From Arthrobacter pityocampae (GTDB lineage: Bacteria; Actinomycetota; Actinomycetes; Actinomycetales; Micrococcaceae): DNA of 64,000 nucleotides. Every line of letters starts with the position of its first letter. Positions within the stretch are counted from its first letter, which is position 1. The position numbers and the translations under genes were made by a program. The DNA lies in NCBI RefSeq assembly GCF_002927275.1, contig NZ_PRKW01000002.1, forward strand, positions 248,001 through 312,000, read 5' to 3'. Positions 26,801-33,187 of the stretch are shown piece after piece. The notes beneath the pieces were generated by a model that ran no database searches, was not told the DNA's origin, and saw only the letters and a list, made by a program, of their open reading frames with translations.

Positions 26801-28032
26801 ATGAAGGCACGATCGGTGAGGTCCTGGCGATTCACGTAGCCGCGGGCGAGCCCGATCCCGGCCAGGGCGATCTCTCCGACCTCGCCGTGCGGAAGCTCCT
26901 GAGGACGTTCCGGGTCCAGGATGACGGCCGTGTAGGTCGGCAGGGGCTGACCCAGGGTCACCGTCCTGTGCGGGTCGGCGACGGACCATGTTGCTGTGAC
27001 GGTGGCTTCGGTGGGTCCGTACACGTTCAGGAACCGCCTGCCCGGCCTGTGCCATCGGGCGATGAGGTCGCGTGGGCAGGCCTCTCCGGAAACGAGCAGG
27101 AACCGCAGGTCGGGCAGGTCTTCGTCGATGGTCGCCAGCAGTGTCGGCACGCAGCACAGCGCCGTGACGGTGTTGTCCCGGATGAACTCCGCGAGGTCGG
27201 CGCCCAGCAGACCGGCTCCCTGCGGTTTGGGCACCAGCGTGGCCCCGGCCATCCAGGGAACCCAGATCTCCTCGACGGAGAAGTCGAAGGCGATCGTCAT
27301 TCCCTGGTAGACGCGGTCGCGGGGTTCGATGCCGTAGACCTCGGCGGCAACCTGCACGAAGTTGCAGATGCTGGAGTGCGTGATCTCGACCCCCTTCGGG
27401 CGGCCCGTGGAGCCCGACGTGTAGATGATGTAGGCGAGGTCGTCGGAGTCCTCCACGGCAGGGAGGTCCGTCCGGCGTGCAGGGTCCTGGTCCTCGATGT
27501 CCGGTGCTGCCAGGTCCAGGCTGATGATCCGTGCCTCGCGGGGCAGCGAACCTGCCAGGTGGGACAGTGTGAGCGTCAGGGACACGTCCGCGTCATCGAT
27601 GATGTACTTCAGCCTGTCCGCGGGGAAACCCGGGTCGAGCGGCACATATGTCGCGTGGACCTTCAGGACCGCAAGCATGGCAGCGTAGGCGCGCCACGGA
27701 GTGTCGAACATGAGCCCCACCCGCGCCCCGGGGACGATCCCGCCGGCCTGCAGGTAGCGGGCGAGCCTGTTGGCCGCCTGATCGAGTTCACGATAGGTGA
27801 GCGACGTGCCGTCCGCGTCGACCGCCAGGTGACCGGCACCCAGGGCGTCGTGGATCTGATCGCACCGCGCTTCGAAGAGCGTGTCCAACCGCTCCCCCGG
27901 CGTCCATCGTGCGCCTCGATCATGGACGACCGACCGTGGTGCTGCTCGACGTTCCGACCCCGTTCTTCCTCGGCCGGACGCCGGTCGGTCGGATCGAGTG
28001 GTGGACCCACGTCGTGATGTCGCCTCATACAT
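23869..28032 (-). CDS. Pls-like membrane NRPS: homopoly(amino acid) synthetase
   Basis: 1387 residues. Residues about 45-545 form an adenylation domain: YTSGSTGRPKG, NVYGPTEATV, YRTGDLGRI, VKVRGYRIE and the catalytic Lys in SGKADRK. Residues 560-640 are a carrier domain with phosphopantetheine Ser596 in DDLGANSLL. About six membrane segments follow (about 661-690, 696-724, 892-920, 931-961, 1152-1175, 1177-1202), separating three left-handed-helix (hexapeptide) soluble segments. No condensation or thioesterase domain is present. This is the layout of epsilon-poly-L-lysine synthetase Pls and its relatives, which join one basic amino acid through its side-chain amine. Its start overlaps the aspartokinase stop by 8 nt. 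With EctB nearby, the likely monomer is diaminobutyrate (inference). Confidence 0.9.
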   Translation of the reverse strand: MYEATSRRGSTTRSDRPASGRGRTGSERRAAPRSVVHDRGARWTPGERLDTLFEARCDQIHDALGAGHLAVDADGTSLTYRELDQAANRLARYLQAGGIVPGARVGLMFDTPWRAYAAMLAVLKVHATYVPLDPGFPADRLKYIIDDADVSLTLTLSHLAGSLPREARIISLDLAAPDIEDQDPARRTDLPAVEDSDDLAYIIYTSGSTGRPKGVEITHSSICNFVQVAAEVYGIEPRDRVYQGMTIAFDFSVEEIWVPWMAGATLVPKPQGAGLLGADLAEFIRDNTVTALCCVPTLLATIDEDLPDLRFLLVSGEACPRDLIARWHRPGRRFLNVYGPTEATVTATWSVADPHRTVTLGQPLPTYTAVILDPERPQELPHGEVGEIALAGIGLARGYVNRQDLTDRAFIPDFLDLADNPSHRIYRTGDLGRINDEGQIDYLGRIDTQVKVRGYRIELTEIESTMLQVPGIAQAVASSYEPEPGYVELVAHYSLRGDTESIDEGLLRAFLRERLPGYMVPAYIDRLDVIPMLTSGKADRKSLPKPHGQRSSATSNAYVPPATDLEKALAEALAQVLHVDKVSVGDHFFDDLGANSLLLAHFAALLRRKEELPPIAMREMYQNPTITTLAGAIAAEGTVTTGASPYDAGPPVVASTAQYLICGTLQALCFLLVAFAASSILLAGFLYASAGETAVEVLGRAFLYGTVTFTVLCVLPIAAKWVLVGRWRVEEIPVWSLRYLRFWAVKALIRGNPLRMFVGTPVYVLYLRALGAKIGPRVAIFAAAVPVCTDLLTIGEETVVRKDSSFTCYRAYRGRIQTGPVTIGTNAVIGEASVLDIGASVGNSAQLGHASSLHASQSVPDGQSWEGSPARRCTSDFRLVDPAPCSTRRRVTYGCVTVFNRLVLLAPIGLGSLSLLLPQYFATDHLDHSDALFYVELLGISFILFFGLVITGLLVLATVPRLLNRAVTPDRVYPLYSWPYAAQRAIARMTNLRFYMELSGDSSLIVHYLRLLGYKQPGLVQTGSNFGVALKHENPFAVTIGSGTMVADGLSIMNADVSSSSFRISPTVVGASSFFGNNIVYPPTASTAENCLLATKVMVPLGGPDRRDVGLLGSPAFEIPRSVQRDSEFKWIDPVRLRTELRAKNRHNGVTIAYFLISRWILTFVALLLSSFSMVHFTVLGVLAVAAGFVSLLLFTAVYFILIERASLGFGRLEPLFCSIYDQRFWRHERFWKLSATNYLEIFNGTPFKNLIWKLLGVRIGRRVFDDGCSIPEKTIVSIGDDCTLNALSTIQCHSMEDGAFKVDGISIGSGCTIGVNAFIHYGVTMQDSAVLEPDSFLMKGQTLPPGSIFGGNPAQEIRRPSEGTGPSGRSATVTGTPPRTATIPRQ

Positions 28033-29479
28033 GTGTGAACCCGTCTGCCGTTCCCGGCACAGTGACCGCGTCTCGGTGCTCGAGCGCTGGAAGGTGCTCC
28101 GGTGTCCCTCCGAGGCCGAAGGCCACTTCGAGACCGCGTACCGCTTCGCCGAGGCGACCGGCCGGAACCACGGCTGAAAGGGACAGATCCGATGTCTCGA
28201 CCAGCAGGACGGGAACGGCGGCGTCCGAGAGAACCCTGAAGAACACGCGCAGCACCCCTGCGGATGAGCGCATCCCCACGCCCGAGACGGTGATGCGGCC
28301 CATGGAGTCCCGGACTTCTGCCCGTCCGCAGCCGGTCTGTTCCCGACTGGCCGAGAGGGTAGCGAGAGCAATCGGGACATCGACGGCCGGAAGGGTGAAC
28401 ACGACGCTGGATCTGCCATCAGCGGCCGCGTGTGCCGATCGGGCGATCATGCTGACCGAGAGCCCGCATTCCGCGAGGTCCCCGAAGATGCGTGATGTCG
28501 CTTCCGGACTCCGCGGGACGTCGACCACCGTGATCGTTGCGGCAGAGTTGTTGCTCGTCACCGCCGACACCACGGGATGCTCCTTCGCCGACCTGTCCCA
28601 GTGACCGTCCGAGCTCGGGAGGACGAGGGTTCCGGGTGCATCGGTGAAGGCGGAACGGACATGAAGAGGGACGTGGAACCGATGGGCGTACTCGACGCAC
28701 CGCAGGTGCAGGATCTTGGCCCCGGAGGCGGAGAATTCGAGCATCTCCTCGCTCGAGAGGACCTCGATCTTCCGAGCCCGGGGCACGATCCGCGGGTCGG
28801 CCGAGTGCACGCCGTCGACGTCGGTGTAGATCTCACAGATGCTTGCGTCCAGAGCGGCGGCAAGTGCCACGGCAGTCAGGTCGGACCCCCCTCTGCCCAA
28901 AGTGGTGGTCTTCTTCTTCTTCCCTGCACCGCCCTGGAAACCCGCGACGACCGCGATCTCTCCACGGTCGAGGCACTCCGCGACCCTGTGGGGTCTCATG
29001 TCGATGATGCGAGCGTCCCCATGAACGTGGTCGGTGATCAGACCGGCTCGTTCTCCCGTGAAAGGAACTGCTTTGACGCCGAGATCGGCAAGGGCCATGA
29101 CCAGCAGTGTCATGGGGATGATCTCGCCGGTGGAGAGGAGGGCATCGAGGTGCTTCTGCCGGGGACGGGGAGACACGCTCCGAGCAAGGTCCAGCAGCTC
29201 GTCCGTGGTGTCCCCCATGGCCGACACCACACCCACCACTTTGTACCCGGCCGAGTGGGTGCTTGCCATGCGCCGGGCCGCGCGCCGGATCCCCGCCGCG
29301 TCCTTCACCGACGAGCCCCCGAACTTCTGAACGATCACGCTGCCGGTGGGTGGTGGAGCGGAGCGCGACGGCCCTACGGAGCGGGACAGGGGTAGGTGGA
29401 CGGATGAGTGCGGGCCGTGTCGTACGTCCAGTTCCGAAGCGTGCCCGGCCGCTTCGTCAGCGGGCGGCTGAACTTCCAT
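28025..29479 (-). CDS. Aspartokinase dedicated to the Pls-like cluster
   Basis: Phosphorylates L-aspartate, the entry to the lysine/threonine/diaminobutyrate branch. KFGGSSV is the ATP-binding start of the kinase domain. GRGGSDLTAVALA and YTDVDGVHSADPR are the substrate and ATP loops, and two ACT-like regulatory segments follow (TITVVDVP; ITVSGVGMRSSAGV). The C-terminal tail is unusual (about 20 residues after GGTPEH). Starts are uncertain: ATG 29479 (used), ATG 29536, or GTG 29338 directly before IVQKFGG. The stop overlaps the Pls-like ATG by 8 nt, so the two proteins are probably made together. It is likely a second copy beside a housekeeping lysC. Confidence 0.88.
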   Translation of the reverse strand: MEVQPPADEAAGHASELDVRHGPHSSVHLPLSRSVGPSRSAPPPTGSVIVQKFGGSSVKDAAGIRRAARRMASTHSAGYKVVGVVSAMGDTTDELLDLARSVSPRPRQKHLDALLSTGEIIPMTLLVMALADLGVKAVPFTGERAGLITDHVHGDARIIDMRPHRVAECLDRGEIAVVAGFQGGAGKKKKTTTLGRGGSDLTAVALAAALDASICEIYTDVDGVHSADPRIVPRARKIEVLSSEEMLEFSASGAKILHLRCVEYAHRFHVPLHVRSAFTDAPGTLVLPSSDGHWDRSAKEHPVVSAVTSNNSAATITVVDVPRSPEATSRIFGDLAECGLSVSMIARSAHAAADGRSSVVFTLPAVDVPIALATLSASREQTGCGRAEVRDSMGRITVSGVGMRSSAGVLRVFFRVLSDAAVPVLLVETSDLSLSAVVPAGRLGEAVRGLEVAFGLGGTPEHLPALEHRDAVTVPGTADGFTHV

Positions 29480-29682
29480 GCCGAATTCCGTTCGATGGAG
29501 GGCGGAAAGTGTGGCGATCGTACTGTCGGCCCGCATCCCCCGGGAAGGGTCCTAAGCCACCTGACTTCCCTGGCGGTGCCACGTAGTCCACTCGCCGGAG
29601 CCTGCGGCGCGGCCTCGTTCCGGGCGTCCGACCCCGCGCGAGCGCACCGGGACGAGTCCTTTCGATCGCGGCGGCGCAGGTC

Positions 29683-29688
29683 TAGGGT
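29683..29688 (+). promoter_or_regulatory. -10-like TAGGGT, leaderless M28 peptidase
   Basis: TAGGGT, 7 nt, then ATG at 29696. Confidence 0.45.
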
Positions 29689-29695
29689 TCAGTGC

Positions 29696-30733
29696 ATGCG
29701 AGCCACGTCCGGTAAAGCGGTTCTCGTCGCCCTCGCCCTCGCCGTCACCCTCGCCGTCGCGGTGTGGTTCGGCGCGGCCGCGAGCCAGTCGCCCTTTCCG
29801 CTCGTACCCCATCCGACGTCGAACGCGCCCATGCGCCAGGCGCTGGAGAACGCGGACTACGCGGAGCACCTCGCCGCCCTCCAGGAGATCGCGGACGGGA
29901 ACGGCGGGAACCGCACTGCGGGCACGTCCGGGTACAGTGCGTCGGCGGAGTATGTCGAGGAGGTCCTGAGGGACGCCGGCTATGCGCCCGTCCGGCAGCC
30001 CTTCACCTTCGGGCACGGACGCGACGCCGAGCGGATCGACTCCTTCAACGTCCTGGCGGACACGGCCGGGGACGGGGCCCACACGATCGTCGTGGGAGCT
30101 CATCTGGATTCCGTGCGCGACGGACCCGGCATCAACGACAACGGCAGCGGCGTGGCGGCGGTCCTCGAGATCGCTCGGTGGGTCGCCGCGTCGGGTGGAG
30201 AGCTACGCAACCGCGTGCGATTCGCCTTCTGGGGTGCGGAGGAGGACGGCCTCGAGGGCTCGAAGCAGTACGTCGAGCAGCTGACCGACGACGAGCGCGA
30301 TCAGACCGTTCTGAACCTGAACATCGACATGGCAGGTTCGCCCAATGGTGCCCGCTTCGTCCACGACGGGGACGGATCCGAGTTCGGGGGGCGTCCTCCG
30401 GAAGGATCGGATCAGATCGAGAAGGTGTTCCGCGATTACTTCTCCGCGGTGGAGCTGCCCGTCGAAGCCACCGCCTTCGATGGTGGTTCCGACTACGACG
30501 CCTTCCAGGACGCCGGCATCGCCGTGGGCGGCCTGTTCGCGGGTGATGTCGGTATGAAGTCCGCTACCGAAGCCGAGGAGCAGGGCGGCGAGGCGGGCGT
30601 CGCACATGACCCGTGCTACCACCGCAGCTGTGACGACGTGGACAATGTCGACCTCGACCTCGTCGCCGAGATGGCCGCAGCCCTCGGCCACGCCACAATG
30701 GCTTTCGCCCAGGGCACACCGGCGACGCAGTGA
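29696..30733 (+). CDS. Secreted M28-family metallo-aminopeptidase
   Basis: 345 residues beginning with a signal peptide or anchor (MRATSGK then a 20-residue hydrophobic stretch). Zn ligands typical of M28 are seen as GAHLDS, GINDNGSG, WGAEEDGLEGS (catalytic Glu and ligand Glu), NIDMAGSPN, and a final His in CYHRSCDD. Streptomyces griseus aminopeptidase has this layout. It sits between the aspartokinase and aminotransferase genes but on the opposite strand, ending 15 bp before the ectB-type gene's stop. A role in trimming the cluster's cationic polymer, as peptide hydrolases do in epsilon-poly-lysine producers, is inference. ATG at 29696 with TAGGGT upstream. Confidence 0.87.
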   Translation: MRATSGKAVLVALALAVTLAVAVWFGAAASQSPFPLVPHPTSNAPMRQALENADYAEHLAALQEIADGNGGNRTAGTSGYSASAEYVEEVLRDAGYAPVRQPFTFGHGRDAERIDSFNVLADTAGDGAHTIVVGAHLDSVRDGPGINDNGSGVAAVLEIARWVAASGGELRNRVRFAFWGAEEDGLEGSKQYVEQLTDDERDQTVLNLNIDMAGSPNGARFVHDGDGSEFGGRPPEGSDQIEKVFRDYFSAVELPVEATAFDGGSDYDAFQDAGIAVGGLFAGDVGMKSATEAEEQGGEAGVAHDPCYHRSCDDVDNVDLDLVAEMAAALGHATMAFAQGTPATQ

Positions 30734-30748
30734 TCCCCTGCTGATCCG

Positions 30749-32020
30749 TCACCTGCTGGGGGCCAGGGATGCTTCACGCGTCGCGGTCGTCGCCGCCCCG
30801 GCGAGCAGGTCGAGGCCCGTGGCGAGGTCCTCGGCGCTGATGGTCAGCGGTGGCATGACCTTGATCACCTCGCTCTCCGGACCCGACGTCTCCACGAGCA
30901 GCCCGGCGGCGAAGGACTGTCGGGCTATCCTCGCCGCGGTCCGCGTATCGGGATAGAAGATCCCCGCGAGCAGTCCCCGGCCTCGGACCTGTGCGCCGTC
31001 GGACCAGCCGGCGATCTCCTCGAGCCCTTCCCTCAGTTCCGCGGTTCGGGCGGCAACCCGCTCCTGGAGTCCGGTGTCGGCCCAATAGGTCTCCAGGGCT
31101 GCGGTAGCGGTGACGAAGGCGGGGTTGTGCCCGCGGAAGGTGCCGTTGTGCTCTCCGGGTTGCCAGAGATCCAGTTCCGGCCTGAATAGCGTCAGGGCGA
31201 GTGGCAGCCCGTACCCCGAGATGGACTTCGACAGGCACACGATGTCGGGGGTGATGCCGGCGGGTTCGAAACTGAAGAACGTCCCGGTCCGCCCGCATCC
31301 GGCCTGGACATCGTCGACGATCAGGAGGACACCGTGCGCCCGGCAGACCTCGGACAGATCGTGGAGCCATGCTGCCCGCGCCGCCCGGAGTCCGCCTTCG
31401 CCCTGCACGGTCTCGACGATCACCGCTGCCGGCTTGTCCACGCCCGACCCGCTGTCCGCGAGGATCTGACGCAACCAGATGAGATCGTCGGTTCCGGGGG
31501 GAAGGTATCCGTCGTACGGAATGCTCGACGTGTTGTTCAGGGGAATGCCCGCACCCCGGCGCTTCATGGAGTTGCCTGTCACGGACAGCGAGCCCAGGGT
31601 CATGCCGTGGAAGGCGTTGGTGAAGCCGAGGACGTGGTGCCTGCCGGTGACCTTGCGGGCGAGCTTCAGGGCGGCCTCGACGGCGTTGGTGCCGGTCGGC
31701 CCGGTGAACATGACCTTGTAGTCCAGCTCGCGCGGAATGAGGACGAGGTCCCGGAAGGCTTCCAGGAACCTCCGTTTCGCCTGGGTCTTCATGTCGAGGG
31801 AATGGACGATCGCCCCTGATTCCAGGTATCTCAGGAGCGGCCGCAGCAGGAGGGGATTGTTGTGGCCGTAGTTCAGCGCTCCCGCGCCGGAGAAGAAATC
31901 GACGTAGCCCCTCCCGTCCTCGCCGTATACCCTGCTTCCGTCGGCACGGGCGAAGACGGTGTCCCAGGTGCGGCAGTAGGAGCGGACGTTCGATTCGAGG
32001 TCCTCAAAAACATCCATCAC
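30749..32020 (-). CDS. ectB: Diaminobutyrate--2-oxoglutarate aminotransferase (EctB type)
   Basis: 423-residue class III PLP aminotransferase. It would make L-2,4-diaminobutyrate from aspartate semialdehyde with glutamate as amino donor. The EctB/Dat pattern is GTNAVEAALKLAR, FHGMTLGSL, the PLP-phosphate and ring-contact block DDVQAGCGRTG, and the Schiff-base Lys in CLSKSISGYGLPLA. The start is GTG 32020 or ATG 32017, both after an AAGGA site. No ectA, ectC or ectD follows, so diaminobutyrate is not turned into ectoine by local genes. Together with the nearby aspartokinase and Pls-like gene it points to a poly-diaminobutyrate route. Confidence 0.92.
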   Translation of the reverse strand: MMDVFEDLESNVRSYCRTWDTVFARADGSRVYGEDGRGYVDFFSGAGALNYGHNNPLLLRPLLRYLESGAIVHSLDMKTQAKRRFLEAFRDLVLIPRELDYKVMFTGPTGTNAVEAALKLARKVTGRHHVLGFTNAFHGMTLGSLSVTGNSMKRRGAGIPLNNTSSIPYDGYLPPGTDDLIWLRQILADSGSGVDKPAAVIVETVQGEGGLRAARAAWLHDLSEVCRAHGVLLIVDDVQAGCGRTGTFFSFEPAGITPDIVCLSKSISGYGLPLALTLFRPELDLWQPGEHNGTFRGHNPAFVTATAALETYWADTGLQERVAARTAELREGLEEIAGWSDGAQVRGRGLLAGIFYPDTRTAARIARQSFAAGLLVETSGPESEVIKVMPPLTISAEDLATGLDLLAGAATTATREASLAPSR

Positions 32021-32157
32021 GATTCTTCCTTGAGTCGACTGATGTCGCGGGGTGTCACCTCGGCCTGGGTCTGATGAGCGGGCGGAGGGCAGGAGTGCGG
32101 CCGGCGGGTGCAGATACCCGCTGTCGGGGCCGGAGTGTGAAGCTGAATGAGCCCCAA

Positions 32158-32186
32158 ACGGTACACCCTGCGAAACCCGTACGTAA
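32158..32186 (-). promoter_or_regulatory. Possible promoter of ectB
   Basis: TTACGT (32181-32186), 17-nt spacer, TACCGT (32158-32163) on the minus strand. It would start mRNA near 32150 and give a leader of about 130 nt. The 260-bp gap between ectB and the tRNA holds little else I can identify. Confidence 0.4.
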
Positions 32187-32280
32187 GGGCCGGTTCGGGC
32201 AGATTGTCACGGAACGGCGGCTGCCTGGCGGCGTGACCCCGGCCGCTCCCGGGCGGCCGGCGCCGACCGGGGATCTCGGT

Positions 32281-32361
32281 GCCCGAAGTGGGACTCGAAC
32301 CCACACACCTCTCGATACTGCATTTTGAGTGCAGCGCGTCTGCCAATTCCGCCATTCGGGC
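32281..32361 (-). tRNA. tRNA-Leu (anticodon CAA)
   Basis: 81-nt cloverleaf on the minus strand. The acceptor pairs GCCCGAA with TTCGGGC, the D-arm reads GCGGAATTGGCAGACGC, and the anticodon stem CTGCA/TGCAG holds loop CTCAAAA, giving CAA. A 13-nt variable region and GTGGG-TTCGAGT-CCCAC follow. No CCA is encoded. Its 3' end points toward the Pls-like block, the usual side for integrated islands. Confidence 0.95.
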
Positions 32362-32503
32362 CGTACCTGCCGCGGCCGCCGAAGGGGTGACTTCCTGAAC
32401 GGCCGGTGCGCGAATCCACTCTACATGCCGATAGGCTTGGCGCGGGACCGGATGCACGCCCTTCCCCGGACCCCCCGTACGCCGCCGTCATCAAGGAGCA
32501 ACA

Positions 32504-33106
32504 GTGTCCGAACCCACCGAATCCACGCCCGCCGGGCCCGCACGCCGGGTCATCGTGGCCGAGGACGAGACGCTCATCCGGCTCGACATCATCGAGATCC
32601 TGCGCGGGGAGGGCTACGAGGTCGTGGCCGAGGCCGACAACGGCGAGAAGGCCGTCGCGCTCGCCCAGGAGCACAAGCCGGACCTGGTGCTCATGGACGT
32701 CAAGATGCCGGTCATGGACGGGATCACCGCGGCCGAGCAGATCGTCAAGGCGCGCATCGCGCCCGTGGTCCTACTCACCGCGTTCAGCCAGAAGGAACTC
32801 ATCGAGCGGGCGCGCGACGCCGGCGCCATGGCCTACGTGGTGAAGCCCTTCACCCCGGCCGACCTCATCCCGGCGATCGAGATCGCGATGTCCCGCCACG
32901 AGGAGATCACGGCGCTCGAGGCCGAGGTGAGCGACCTGCAGGAGCAGTTCGCCACCCGCAAGCTCGTCGAGCGCGCCAAGAGTCTCCTGACCACGAAGAT
33001 GGGCCTCACCGAGCCCGAGGCGTTCCGCTGGATCCAGAAGACCTCCATGGACCGTCGCCTGAGCATGCGCGAGGTCGCGGAGACGATCATCAACCAGGTC
33101 AACTGA
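32504..33106 (+). CDS. pdtaR: ANTAR-domain response regulator PdtaR
   Basis: 200 residues: receiver domain (phospho-Asp in LVLMDVKMPVMDG, conserved Lys in VVKPFTPADL) followed by a coiled coil and a C-terminal three-helix ANTAR domain (KLVERAKSLLTTKMGLTEPEAFRWIQK). ANTAR proteins bind two-hairpin RNA motifs and prevent termination of target mRNAs. This protein is close to mycobacterial PdtaR (Rv1626), the partner of the PdtaS kinase. No PdtaS gene is in the window. GTG start at 32504 after AAGGAG. Confidence 0.95.
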   Translation: MSEPTESTPAGPARRVIVAEDETLIRLDIIEILRGEGYEVVAEADNGEKAVALAQEHKPDLVLMDVKMPVMDGITAAEQIVKARIAPVVLLTAFSQKELIERARDAGAMAYVVKPFTPADLIPAIEIAMSRHEEITALEAEVSDLQEQFATRKLVERAKSLLTTKMGLTEPEAFRWIQKTSMDRRLSMREVAETIINQVN

Positions 33107-33131
33107 CCGCGGCATCCGAGCGCACGGATAC

Positions 33132-33168
33132 GACAGGACCCCCTCCCGGATCGGGAGGGGGTCCTGTC
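33132..33168. terminator. Bidirectional terminator, 16-bp stem
   Basis: GACAGGACCCCCTCCC, loop GGATC, perfect complement. It sits between convergent pdtaR and pyk. Confidence 0.85.
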
Positions 33169-33187
33169 GTCGGTGCTGCGGGTCAGG

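Noticed and set aside
30749-32020. Ectoine biosynthesis cluster
   Set aside because: Only the EctB-type gene is present; no ectA, ectC or ectD in the window.
32281-32361. Direct repeat of the tRNA-Leu 3' end as an attachment site
   Set aside because: I looked for the terminal tRNA bases at the far edge of the polymer block near 23.5 kb and did not find a copy.
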